A stretch of 64,000 bases of DNA. Origin: Actinomycetes bacterium. GTDB lineage: Bacteria > Actinomycetota > Actinomycetes > Streptosporangiales > Streptosporangiaceae. A model generated the notes under the pieces. The model did not search any database and was not told the DNA's origin. It saw only the letters and a program-made list of their open reading frames with translations. The number at the start of each line of letters is the position of its first letter. Within the stretch, counting starts at the first letter, position 1. The stretch spans positions 1 to 64,000 of the forward strand of contig JAOPYO010000017.1 in the NCBI GenBank assembly GCA_025964575.1, written 5' to 3'. This document shows, one piece after another, positions 21,065 through 30,238 of this stretch. A program made the translations under genes and the position numbers.

Positions 21065-21225
21065 CTTCCCGCTCCCGGGAACGGCGGCTGGCCCGCCGAA
21101 TCCCCTGGCTCGATACGGCGCCGGGGAACCGGGGACCCGGTCTCACTGGGGTGAATCCGCTGAAGCGTGAGCTCAGCGGTAGGGCTGACTCCGGCCCGAA
21201 CCCGTCAGCTAACCCGGTAGGCGGT
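21065..21225 (+). ncRNA. ydaO/yuaA-type (c-di-AMP) riboswitch, copy 4
   Basis: GGGGAACCGGGGACCCGGTCTCACTGGGGTGAATCCGCTGAAGC...GGTAGGGCTGACTCCGGCCCGAACCCGTCAGCTAACCCGGTAGGCGG upstream of NlpC/P60. Confidence 0.85.
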
Positions 21226-21242
21226 CAAGGAGAGGATCTCGC

Positions 21243-22295
21243 GTGGATCGACGTCTGCACCGAGCCACATCACACGTACTGGTCCGGTTCAGCAAGTCAA
21301 CGCTTGGGTGGACTGCATCGGTTGCGCTCGCCACCACGTTGGTCGGCGTGCTTCCAGTGGATTCAGCGATCGCCCAGCCGAAGCCGTCGCGTAAGGAACT
21401 GACTGCCAAAGAGAAGCAGCTCGCCGACCAGCTCGAGAAGATGACTGAGCAGTACAACGGGTTGCAGGTCCGCCTCAAACAGGCCGAACGCGCCGCGAAG
21501 TCCGCTGCGGACAACGCCAAAGTCCAGCAGCAGAGCATGGAGACAGCGCGGCTCAAAGTCGCCCAGATGGCGGCAGAGAGCTACAAGAACGGCGGCCTCG
21601 ACCCTGCCGTGGCACTCGCCGGCGCCAAGGACCCGCAGGCGCTACTGGACCAGACTTCCACGCTGAACTACTTCACCGCGCAGGGCAGCAGCCAGGTCCG
21701 CGACCTCTTCCAGGTGCTGCAGGCGAGCACCCGGGCACAGAAGGCCGCCCAAGACCGGGCCGGCCAGGTCAAGAGCCTCGCCCGAGAGGCGACACAGAAG
21801 CAGCAAGCCCTCCGGACCGCCCTCAAGCAGGTCCGCGGCAAGCTCGGCCAATCAACCGCAGTGCCCGGCGGACCCACCCCCAACGTCGCTGCCGGTGGCG
21901 CCTCGGCCAAGGCCATGGGTGCTGTCAGGGCGGCGTTGGCCCGGCTCGGCACTCCCTACTCCTGGGGCGGTGGAACGGCCTCGGGTCCCAGCTACGGAGT
22001 GGCTCAGGGCGCCAACATCAAAGGCTTCGACTGCTCCGGGCTCACCCTGTACGCCTACGCCCGGGTCGGCATCAGCCTTCCGCACTACACCGGCAGCCAG
22101 TACAACTCCGGCGTGCACGTCACCCGCGCCCAGCTCAAGCCCGGAGACCTGGTCTTCTTCTACTCCGACCTGCACCACATGGGCATGTACATCGGGAACG
22201 GCAACATGGTCCACGCTCCTCAGACCGGCGACGTCGTCAAGATCAGCCCACTCTCGAGTCATCCCTCCTTCGCCGGTGGCGTCCGCGTCGGCTAG
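21243..22295 (+). CDS. Secreted NlpC/P60-family peptidoglycan hydrolase (second copy)
   Basis: Coiled-coil N-terminus; IKGFDCSGLTLYAYARVGISLPHYTGSQYNSG...LKPGDLVFFYSDLHHMGMYIGNGNMVHAPQTGDVVKI. Confidence 0.92.
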   Translation: MDRRLHRATSHVLVRFSKSTLGWTASVALATTLVGVLPVDSAIAQPKPSRKELTAKEKQLADQLEKMTEQYNGLQVRLKQAERAAKSAADNAKVQQQSMETARLKVAQMAAESYKNGGLDPAVALAGAKDPQALLDQTSTLNYFTAQGSSQVRDLFQVLQASTRAQKAAQDRAGQVKSLAREATQKQQALRTALKQVRGKLGQSTAVPGGPTPNVAAGGASAKAMGAVRAALARLGTPYSWGGGTASGPSYGVAQGANIKGFDCSGLTLYAYARVGISLPHYTGSQYNSGVHVTRAQLKPGDLVFFYSDLHHMGMYIGNGNMVHAPQTGDVVKISPLSSHPSFAGGVRVG

Positions 22296-22419
22296 CTAAC
22301 ACAAGCGCGCCAACGCTTTGCCGGTCTCAGAACGTGGTTTGGTGATTTTGGTCAGATGTTGGGTCCAGCCGCATGCACACTGGCCAGGTTGGTAACAGAC
22401 AAGTCACGGAGGTTCGGTT

Positions 22420-23259
22420 GTGAGCAGTGGCCATGAGAGGTCCGCCGTCTACGCGGCCATCGTGGCGTCGATCAGTGTGTTGACCTCGTGCGGTAGCGGC
22501 AACACCAATGCACCTCAGGCCTCTACCTCCGGCGCTGCCGCCGGAGGGACCACCACATCCGCCGGCACCCCTGTAGGGAAGGCCAAGGGTAAGAAGTCCA
22601 AGCCCTTCACGGGAAAGACCATCGTGTTGGATCCCGGGCACAACGGTGGCAATGGGGCTCATCCGTCGGACATCAATCGGAAGGTGGACATCGTCAACGG
22701 GCGCAAGGAGTGCGACACCACCGGGACAGAATCCGCCTCCGGCTACTCCGAGCACGCCTACACCTGGGACGTCTCCAACCGGCTGAAGAAAATCCTGCAG
22801 GCACGCGGCGCCAAGGTCGTGCTCACCCGGAACAACGACACCGGCGTCGGCCCGTGCATCAATGAGCGGGCGGCGATCGGCAACCAGGCCAAGGCCGACG
22901 TCGCACTGTCCGTGCACGCCGATGGGGCCCCCAAGAGCGGCCACGGCTTCCACATCATCGAACCGGCCCCGATAAAAGGCCACACCGACAAGATCGTCAA
23001 GGACTCGAGCCGCCTCGCCCTGGCCCTGCGGGCCGCATACCTGCGGGGCACCGGCATTTCCTACTCCGACTACATCGGCAAGGACGCCCTCGACGTACGA
23101 GGCGACCTGGGCGGGCTGAACCTGTCCACGGTGCCGAAGGTCTTCATCGAGACCGGCAATATGGCCAATCCCGGAGACATCGCCAAGCTGGCCGACCCCA
23201 ACTTCCGCCAGCGCATCGCCGAATCCCTCGCCACCGGACTCGCTGCTTATTTCGGCTAG
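22420..23259 (+). CDS. N-acetylmuramoyl-L-alanine amidase (Amidase_3), lipoprotein-like
   Basis: LTSCGSG lipobox-like; TIVLDPGHNGGN...HAYTWDVSNRLKKILQARGAKVVLTR...DVALSVHADGAP...VFIETGNMANPGD. Confidence 0.9.
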   Translation: MSSGHERSAVYAAIVASISVLTSCGSGNTNAPQASTSGAAAGGTTTSAGTPVGKAKGKKSKPFTGKTIVLDPGHNGGNGAHPSDINRKVDIVNGRKECDTTGTESASGYSEHAYTWDVSNRLKKILQARGAKVVLTRNNDTGVGPCINERAAIGNQAKADVALSVHADGAPKSGHGFHIIEPAPIKGHTDKIVKDSSRLALALRAAYLRGTGISYSDYIGKDALDVRGDLGGLNLSTVPKVFIETGNMANPGDIAKLADPNFRQRIAESLATGLAAYFG

Positions 23260-23285
23260 CCCGACGGTCCGGCGCTCGCCCACCT

Positions 23286-23304
23286 ATACACCCCTATGGG
23301 GTAT
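23286..23304. promoter_or_regulatory. CsoR-like operator
   Basis: ATACACCCCTATGGGGTAT with perfect ACCCC-TAT-GGGGT core upstream of DUF6153 gene. Confidence 0.45.
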
Positions 23305-23370
23305 GGTTCAAGTCCGAGATGCCAACGACGACGGACGAGGCCGGCTGACGTGGGACGCGCAGCGAGGACG

Positions 23371-23808
23371 ATGAGGCGGGGCAGGGCCCGCGTCATTGTT
23401 GTGGTCGCGGTCCTGGCCGGTCTGTTCTTCATGCACGGCACCGCAACCGGTGCGGTGGGGTGTCACGACGGTGCGAGCGGCGCGGCACCTGCTGCCGGCG
23501 CGATGCACGACGAGATGAATACCGCCGTCGTGGTCGCCCATCCTTCGAGCGTTGCGTCGCAGGCGGACTGGGCCGGGACAGATCACGTGGTCTCACTGGA
23601 TAGCCATCGCTGGGCCGGTCATGGGCAGCTCTGCTCGGCGAACCTCCCCAGAGCGGTGACGGCTCAGACCCCGGCGCCCGGCGCGTTGGTGGCGCTGCTG
23701 CCGGTGCTGCTGTTGCTTCGCCGGGTGAACCGCCGTGGCGCTCGGACGCGCGCGCCCCCGGCAAGCGGCGCCAGCCTGCTCCTGCAATTGTGTATTTCCC
23801 GGACGTGA
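23371..23808 (+). CDS. DUF6153-like small membrane protein
   Basis: N-terminal VIVVVAVLAGLFFMHGTATGAVGCHDG, C-terminal ARTRAPPASGASLLLQLCISRT pattern. Confidence 0.65.
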   Translation: MRRGRARVIVVVAVLAGLFFMHGTATGAVGCHDGASGAAPAAGAMHDEMNTAVVVAHPSSVASQADWAGTDHVVSLDSHRWAGHGQLCSANLPRAVTAQTPAPGALVALLPVLLLLRRVNRRGARTRAPPASGASLLLQLCISRT

Positions 23809-23919
23809 CGGGCACGCTCCGGTCAGGGGCTTCGCCATGGCGACCTGCCTGACCGGACCATGCGTCCCGTCATCCGCACGGCGCATTGCGCGCGTGCCAC
23901 CCGGAAAGATCACAAACAG

Positions 23920-24837
23920 ATGTTGTTCTCCTTCACGCGTTCCCGGCGCCTCGTCGCCGGTCTCGGCCTGTCCACCGCGCTCGGGATCGGACTGGCCGCC
24001 TGCGGCGGCTCCGGCCACGACAACATGCCGGCCATGTCCCACAACAGCCCGACGGCCTCCCCCAGCGGCTCGGCCCATTCCATGGAGTCCATGGAGGGCA
24101 TGCCCGGGATGTCAGGGGCCGCCAGCGACGGCCTCGCGGCCACCGCCTCCGGGTTCAGTCTCATGCCCCAGGAATCGAAGCTGGTCGCCGGACAGGCGGC
24201 GTCCGTCCGCTTCCAGATCGTGGGAACCAACAGCAAGCCGGTGACCGCGTTCGAACCGGACCAGACCAAGCTCATGCACTTCTACCTGATCCGCTCGGAC
24301 TTGACTGGCTTCCAGCACGTCCACCCCACCATGGCCAAGGACGGCACCTGGACCGCGCCGCTCACGGCGATCAAGCCCGGCTCCTACCGCGCGTACACCT
24401 CGTTCATCACCAAGGACAACGCAGGCAAGGCCGTACCACTGGTGCTGAGCCAGACCATCACCGTGCCCGGCACCGCGGCCACCTCCGCGCTGCCCAAGCC
24501 GTCCACGACCACGACCATCGATGGCTACACCCTCACCCTCTCGGGTGAGCCGATGGCCGGGATGGCACACCCCCTCACCGTCACCGTGTCCAAGAACGGG
24601 AAGCCGGTCCACGACCTGCAGCCCTATCTAGACACCTACGCACACGTGACGGCCGTCCATAAGGGCGACCTGGCCTTCGCCCACCTGCACCCGGAAGGCA
24701 CCGCGAAGACCGCCAACGGCGGGCCGACTCTGTCCTTCCACACCGAATTCTCCAAGAAGGGGAACTACCGGCTGTTCCTTCAGTTCCAGACGGGCGGCAC
24801 CCTGCACACCGCCGCGATCACCCTGACCGTGAGTTGA
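23920..24837 (+). CDS. Secreted lipoprotein, copper-associated type
   Basis: LGIGLAACGGSG lipobox; Met/His-rich NMPAMSHNS...SMESMEGMPGMSG; LMHFYLIRSDLTGFQHVHPTMAKDGTW. Confidence 0.75.
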   Translation: MLFSFTRSRRLVAGLGLSTALGIGLAACGGSGHDNMPAMSHNSPTASPSGSAHSMESMEGMPGMSGAASDGLAATASGFSLMPQESKLVAGQAASVRFQIVGTNSKPVTAFEPDQTKLMHFYLIRSDLTGFQHVHPTMAKDGTWTAPLTAIKPGSYRAYTSFITKDNAGKAVPLVLSQTITVPGTAATSALPKPSTTTTIDGYTLTLSGEPMAGMAHPLTVTVSKNGKPVHDLQPYLDTYAHVTAVHKGDLAFAHLHPEGTAKTANGGPTLSFHTEFSKKGNYRLFLQFQTGGTLHTAAITLTVS

Positions 24838-24845
24838 GCCGAGCC

Positions 24846-24874
24846 GCGGCAGGCCTGGTCAACAGGCCTGCCGC
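24846..24874. terminator. Strong hairpin terminator
   Basis: GCGGCAGGCCTG-gtcaa-CAGGCCTGCCGC just after the stop of the lipoprotein gene. Confidence 0.75.
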
Positions 24875-24962
24875 ACCAGGCGTCGTTTCCCTCCGGGCAC
24901 GGCAGGACCGTAGATCTCGGAGGAACATCCTGATGCCAAACCTTCTCGCTGGGCTGCCTCTC

Positions 24963-24984
24963 ACCCGGCGTCATGACGCCGGGT
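24963..24984. repeat. Perfect 22-bp palindrome
   Basis: ACCCGGCGTCATGACGCCGGGT. Confidence 0.9.
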
Positions 24985-25402
24985 GGTTTCAGGAGTGGCA
25001 GATTCAGGACTTGGTGAGGGATGCTCGTCGGCGCGCGGCACATCCACCATCAGCGGTCTCGCCTCCCGGGCCGACCGGCGGGGCAAGGTCTGTGACAAGG
25101 ACTCAGTCGATCCTGGCTCCAAGAGTGCTCACCCGCCGGCGGCTACCGGAACCGAGCCCCCTCCCTGTCAACGTCGGCTGAAATTCATGCGTGGTCGACG
25201 CTCCCGCCCAGATCTACCGCTCGTCACGGGGCTGGTGCCAAGACGGGACTAAGCAGATAACCCCCACTAGGCTCCAGGAAGACCACCTTTTGGGAAGAAG
25301 CCAGTCTTCAGAGTGAAAGTCCATGTCCTGAAGCGATCTGGTCGAGGTCGTACCAGGAGGACCTCACCATCGCCTGGCCGTGAGTGCGAGAGGGACGGTG
25401 CG

Positions 25403-26914
25403 GTGGAGCCCGGGGCGTTGCTCGGCGGGAAGTATCAATTGGGAACTCGGCTCGGCCGGGGCGGGATGGGTGAGGTGTGGTCCGCCACCGATCGGGGGCT
25501 GGGCCGAACCGTCGCGATCAAAATCGTGCTCGCCGACCTGCACGGTCATGCGGCGTTGATCGCACGGCTGCGGAACGAGGCCAGGACTGCAGCCGCGTTG
25601 CAGCACCCCGGAATCACGGTCGTGCACGACATCGGCGAGCACGACGGGCATCCGTTCTTCGTGATGGAGCTGCTGGACGGTGTCGACTTCAACGCGATGC
25701 TCACGGCCAGTCCAGCGGGACTGCCCGTCGAACGGGTGGTGCCACTCATGGCGCAGGTCGCCGACGCGCTGGCGTACGCGCACCGCAATGGTGTGGTGCA
25801 CCGCGACATCAAGCCCGCCAACCTGATGGAACTGACAGAAGGCGGCGTGAAGATCTGCGACTTCGGTATCTCCCGGTACGCCGACGCGACCGTCTCCCTC
25901 ACCACACCCGGGAGTGTCCTGGGTACACCCGCATATATGGCGCCCGAACAGTACGAGGGCAGCGCCGTGAACGCGCAATCCGATCTCTACTCCCTCGGAT
26001 GTACCCTGCACGCGCTGCTGACTGGAGCACCGCCGTTCGCCGGGCCGTCACTGCCCGCCCTGATGCGTCAGCACCTCACCGCCCCCCCGCCCAATCTCAC
26101 CGGGCTCCGTCCGGACGTCCCTGCCGAACTCGAACATCTCGTCCTGCAGTTGCTCAACAAGGACCCCGGTGACCGTCCCGCATCCGGCACCCAGGTCAGC
26201 GAGGTGCTTCGAATGCTCCCGACCGGGCCGCCCCGGTCGCGTGCCACGTCCCCGGACCAGTCCGTCCTGCGGACTCCGCCGCCCGCTGTCCCGTCCGCCG
26301 CCTCCGGCGGGGTGGAGCGCCCGCTAGACCGGGTGGGGGCCGGAAAGGCCGAGCCGAGACCCAGTCGGCCCCGCCCTCGTCTCCCGGAGATCCGCACGAA
26401 AGCGGCCGCGGGTCCTACCGGCAGCGCTCCCCGCCAATCACGGCCCGGGAACGAGAAGGCGGCCAAGCCCTCGGGCTCGGCCGCTCCAGAGACCTTCTCG
26501 GGCGGGGTCGCTTTCATAGTCGGGCTCGTCGGTCTAGCTCTGGCTGGCCTGCTCTCCTGGACGGCGCACCACAACTTCGTCGACCAAGCGTTCCCCGAAA
26601 TCGGTCGTTTCGGAGATCATCTCAACCTTTGGTTGACGATCCTGTTCGTTGTCCTCGATTCCGCTGCCACTTTCTTGGTGCTTGTTTTCCTCTTCTACAT
26701 GTCGCCAGGGCAGGCGCGGAGCCGTAGGAGCAAACTTTTCCGTTCAGCGTTCGTCATTTTGGTCGCCTACCCAGCTCTGGAGATCATGCTGCGTTCGCTT
26801 CCCTGGTACGTGAGCCTGTTCCTCATCCCTCTTTACACTCTGTTCTACCTCTTCATCCTCGGTATGTGTCTCACCTACGCAGAGAAGGAAAAAGGCAAGG
26901 ACAACCAGGGGTGA
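25403..26914 (+). CDS. Serine/threonine protein kinase with C-terminal TM segments
   Basis: LGRGGMGEVWSATD, AIKIV, VVHRDIKPANLM, KICDFGISR, GTPAYMAPEQ; C-terminal hydrophobic helices. Confidence 0.93.
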   Translation: MEPGALLGGKYQLGTRLGRGGMGEVWSATDRGLGRTVAIKIVLADLHGHAALIARLRNEARTAAALQHPGITVVHDIGEHDGHPFFVMELLDGVDFNAMLTASPAGLPVERVVPLMAQVADALAYAHRNGVVHRDIKPANLMELTEGGVKICDFGISRYADATVSLTTPGSVLGTPAYMAPEQYEGSAVNAQSDLYSLGCTLHALLTGAPPFAGPSLPALMRQHLTAPPPNLTGLRPDVPAELEHLVLQLLNKDPGDRPASGTQVSEVLRMLPTGPPRSRATSPDQSVLRTPPPAVPSAASGGVERPLDRVGAGKAEPRPSRPRPRLPEIRTKAAAGPTGSAPRQSRPGNEKAAKPSGSAAPETFSGGVAFIVGLVGLALAGLLSWTAHHNFVDQAFPEIGRFGDHLNLWLTILFVVLDSAATFLVLVFLFYMSPGQARSRRSKLFRSAFVILVAYPALEIMLRSLPWYVSLFLIPLYTLFYLFILGMCLTYAEKEKGKDNQG

Positions 26915-26916
26915 GA

Positions 26917-27137
26917 CCAGCGACCGGCTGGAATCGGCCGACGCCTTCCTCGACGGACTCGACCGGATCGAGCAGGGCACCGCGCTCGCCGAGGGCACCG
27001 GGCCAGAGGACTTCTGGGCCGGGATCGACCCGCTCACCGTGCTGCCTGGCCAGGCGGTGGACGGCGACACCGATGGCACCAGCGAGGCCCAGATCCTGGA
27101 GCAGGTCGGCGGCGGCGATAACCGCGAACACCAATAA
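26917..27137 (+). pseudogene. Coding-like 3' fragment without a start codon
   Basis: TSDRLESADAFLDGLDRIEQGTALAEGTGPEDFWAGIDPLTVLPGQAVDGDTDGTSEAQILEQVGGGDNREHQ-stop; acidic, coding-like. Confidence 0.3.
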
Positions 27138-27617
27138 ATTCGTGATCTCACCACCAGCCGCGGCACGTCGCCGAATTCTGGATGGCGGTAACCCAGCGAT
27201 CAGCGGTTCACTACGGATCTAGACCGGCAGGCCAAAGCCGGAGCGACAGCTCAACGCCCTCAACACAGCGGATCTTCACCGACAAGGAACTCCGGCAACC
27301 ACGCGCTCCATCCCAACCTCAATGCCTGCCACGTCTTCCTCGCCGAGGGCGGTCCTGGTCGCCCCCAGCCTGGGATCGGGGCGTCCGATTGCGCGCGGCG
27401 ACCACAGGCACGTGCTCAACGGGCGGGTCGGCGCCGGCCTGACTGGCAGGGTCTGTGACAGTGGTCATCGTCGATCGCCGCCAAGCACAGAGCGTAGGTG
27501 CGGCACAGGCCGACCATCACGGATCACTTGATACTTCAACTTTCTCGCGTTAGCTTCACCCGAGGTGCCAAGTGATCATTGCCCAAGCAGGACGACCCTA
27601 GACCCCGGAGACCATCG

Positions 27618-28412
27618 ATGACCGATCGGACCGACCAGACGATCAAGGCTTTGCGTACGGGCCACGACGAGCTCACCGCTCTCGTCAGCGGCTTCACCGC
27701 CGGTGACCTCACCCGCGGATCCGGGGCCTCGCAATGGGACATCTCACAGGTACTGAGCCACCTGGGCAGCGATGCGGAGATCGCCTTGGGCGGTCTCGAA
27801 GCCGCACTGAACGCCACGGGCGCCCCAGGCGGCGAGTTCAACCAGGGCGTCTGGGCGCGGTGGGACGCGATGTCCCCCGCCGAGCGGGCCGAGGCCTTCG
27901 TGCTCGCGAACGGGACGCTGGTGCACCGCTACGAAGGCCTTGACGCGCCGACCAGGGAGCAGCTCCGCATCGACCTGGGCTTCCTTCCCGCACCCGTGGA
28001 CCTGGCCACCGCCGCCGGCCTGCGCCTCAATGAGTTCGCCCACCACCTCTGGGACATCAAGGTCGTGTTCGACCCGGCAGCGACCCTGGCCCCGGAAGCC
28101 ACCGAACTGCTGATCGACCAGGCGGGCATGCTCATCGGCTTCATCGGCAAAGCCGACAACCTCCACGGCCGCACGGTGACCATCGCGGTGCACACCACGT
28201 CCCCGCAGCGTTCCTTCGGACTCGACGTACGCGACACGGTCGCCCTCATCCAAACCCCCACCGACCCCGACAGAGTGCTCACCACTCCCGCGGAATGGTG
28301 GCTACGCCTGATCTCCGGCCGCCACGCCCCCGAACACACCCCGGCCACGGTGCAGCTCACCGCAGACACCATCACACTCGATGACCTGCGCAAGGTCTTC
28401 CCCGGCTACTAA
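27618..28412 (+). CDS. Mycothiol-dependent maleylpyruvate isomerase (MDMPI)-family protein
   Basis: TDQTIKALRTGHDELTALVSGFTAGDLTRGSGASQWDISQVLSHLGSDAEI...LNEFAHHLWDIKVVFDPAATL. Confidence 0.88.
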   Translation: MTDRTDQTIKALRTGHDELTALVSGFTAGDLTRGSGASQWDISQVLSHLGSDAEIALGGLEAALNATGAPGGEFNQGVWARWDAMSPAERAEAFVLANGTLVHRYEGLDAPTREQLRIDLGFLPAPVDLATAAGLRLNEFAHHLWDIKVVFDPAATLAPEATELLIDQAGMLIGFIGKADNLHGRTVTIAVHTTSPQRSFGLDVRDTVALIQTPTDPDRVLTTPAEWWLRLISGRHAPEHTPATVQLTADTITLDDLRKVFPGY

Positions 28413-28558
28413 GAACTGATCCGGACACCTCCGCAGACGCCGAGGCAACGTGGCGCAATGGGGCCGGGCGTTGGATGGAGCTACCGCGATGCCGGGGGCA
28501 GGGGTTAGCGACACGAGCTCGCGACGCCAATCCCCTGACCGGTGCGTCCGAGTCAAGC

Positions 28559-29695
28559 TCAGCGGGTGGACAGGATCGCACCGCGCTCGTCGTCCCTGCC
28601 CGCGACGAGGAAGCGGGTGCTGCCTGGGATACGGGCGAAGGCGCGGACCTCGAAGTCCCTGAACCGGGAGGTCCGGATCTTGGTTCGGGTCCAGGTGCCG
28701 GTGGGAGTTCGGTAGGCGAGGGCGGACTCGTAGGCGTTAACGTCGAAGGAGCCGATGAGCCAGACGCCACCGTCCGCGTCGATGATCGGTGCGCCGAACT
28801 GGCTGAGGCGTCCCGTCTTGCCCATGATGCTCTCGGCCGTCCAGCGGTTGCCCGTGGGGTCGCCGTGCAGGAGAAGGGACGACAGGTCAGGGCCGGGCGG
28901 GGCCATGGGTCGGTAAGGGAAATCGTCCTCCTCGGCGGATCCCTTTTGCGAGGGTATGCCGCCAACGTCCTCGACGGTGATCCAGATGCCGTCGGCGGTG
29001 GCAGTGATCTCCAAAAGGTGTCCCCTCTCCATCAGGTGGTGTCTCTTGGTGGACGGCAGGACGTCGCCCAGCGGTACTTCCTTCCAGTCGAGGCCGTTGT
29101 AGTGGTGCAGCGTCCCCTCGAAAGTGAGCGCCCAGACGTCCCGGGCGGATCGGGCGCTGGTGTGGGAGGGCATGAACGGCAGGGTGGTTTTCGACCATCC
29201 GGACGCCGTATGGCTCCAGCACAGGCCGCCGGATGTCCTCTCCCCCGTGCCGTAGAGCCGGATGTCTTGCGGGGAGAACACCTCCATGTCCGTCACGGAG
29301 AAGCCCGGGAGGTGCTGCGCGACCGTCCAGCGGGCGCCGTCCCAGCGCAGGACGGTCCCATCCGCCCCGCTCTCGGTCACCGCCCAGACATCGGACGTCG
29401 AGGACGCCCCGGCCGCCCGCACCGCGCCGATCCGGCCGCCCGGAAGGTCGGCTTTGCTCCAGCTCTTGCCGTTCCAGTGCCTGGCCGTCGGCCACCGCGT
29501 CTTGTCCGCCGAGCCGCGTCCGCCGAACACCCACACGTCTTTCGGCCCGACCGTGACCACCTGGGGATCGACGCGTACCGACGCGTCCTCGACCTCCATC
29601 TTCCATGGCGTCGGCCCTGCGGCCGGAGCCGGGTCCCCGCAGCCCGCAACTGCGAGCAGCAGCGCAGCACAGGTCTTCGGCAAACGGAATCTCAT
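28559..29695 (-). CDS. Secreted lipoprotein with repeated DVWA beta-propeller-like blades
   Basis: LLAVAGCGDP lipobox; repeated KDVWVFGG, SDVWAVTE, RDVWALTF motifs with W-rich strands. Confidence 0.75.
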   Translation of the reverse strand: MRFRLPKTCAALLLAVAGCGDPAPAAGPTPWKMEVEDASVRVDPQVVTVGPKDVWVFGGRGSADKTRWPTARHWNGKSWSKADLPGGRIGAVRAAGASSTSDVWAVTESGADGTVLRWDGARWTVAQHLPGFSVTDMEVFSPQDIRLYGTGERTSGGLCWSHTASGWSKTTLPFMPSHTSARSARDVWALTFEGTLHHYNGLDWKEVPLGDVLPSTKRHHLMERGHLLEITATADGIWITVEDVGGIPSQKGSAEEDDFPYRPMAPPGPDLSSLLLHGDPTGNRWTAESIMGKTGRLSQFGAPIIDADGGVWLIGSFDVNAYESALAYRTPTGTWTRTKIRTSRFRDFEVRAFARIPGSTRFLVAGRDDERGAILSTR

Positions 29696-29839
29696 GGGCC
29701 CCCTCCATTCGGAACGATTGGTTCATCGTGCTGGGCTGGGGCTTCGCGGCGGATGAGTACTTGCACTTAGATCTCGCGGACCTGGTACTCACCCAGATCG
29801 GACTGGGCTACGATCGGCGACCCACCGTGAAGGACCGGC

Positions 29840-30238
29840 TTGATCATCGTTGGCCTCGCCGTGCCGTATGTGGGGCATGCGCTGCTGAATCCGTGGGCCA
29901 TATCGTTGACCGGGCAGCCGACGCTGACCGGCTACTGGCAGGGCGAGGTGGTGTTGGCGCCAGGCGACCAGCGGCGGGTGGTCATCGATCTGCGCTCCGA
30001 TCCGGGGAGAGGTAGGTGCCCAGATTGCTCGCCGATTGACGGTGACCTCAGGGTGTGCGCAGGAGCACGGCCCATGACCTATCGATTCACCGGCAAGGTG
30101 CAGGGCCGCCACGCTCGCCGCTTCTCGCTCAGCGTCACTCCATGTGAACGCGCCGGCATGTGTCTGCGCCGGCTCGACGGAATTTGGGACAACGTCGAGG
30201 TCCATCACCAGACGGCGACGGTGGCGTTCGACGCTTAG
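29840..30238 (+). CDS. Hypothetical protein with N-terminal hydrophobic segment
   Basis: 132-aa ORF; convergent with the clpX-like gene, stop codons overlap. Confidence 0.55.
   Translation: MIIVGLAVPYVGHALLNPWAISLTGQPTLTGYWQGEVVLAPGDQRRVVIDLRSDPGRGRCPDCSPIDGDLRVCAGARPMTYRFTGKVQGRHARRFSLSVTPCERAGMCLRRLDGIWDNVEVHHQTATVAFDA

Noticed and set aside
28475-29770. 431-aa plus-strand ORF
   Set aside because: Shadow of the beta-propeller lipoprotein gene on the minus strand; no recognisable domain.
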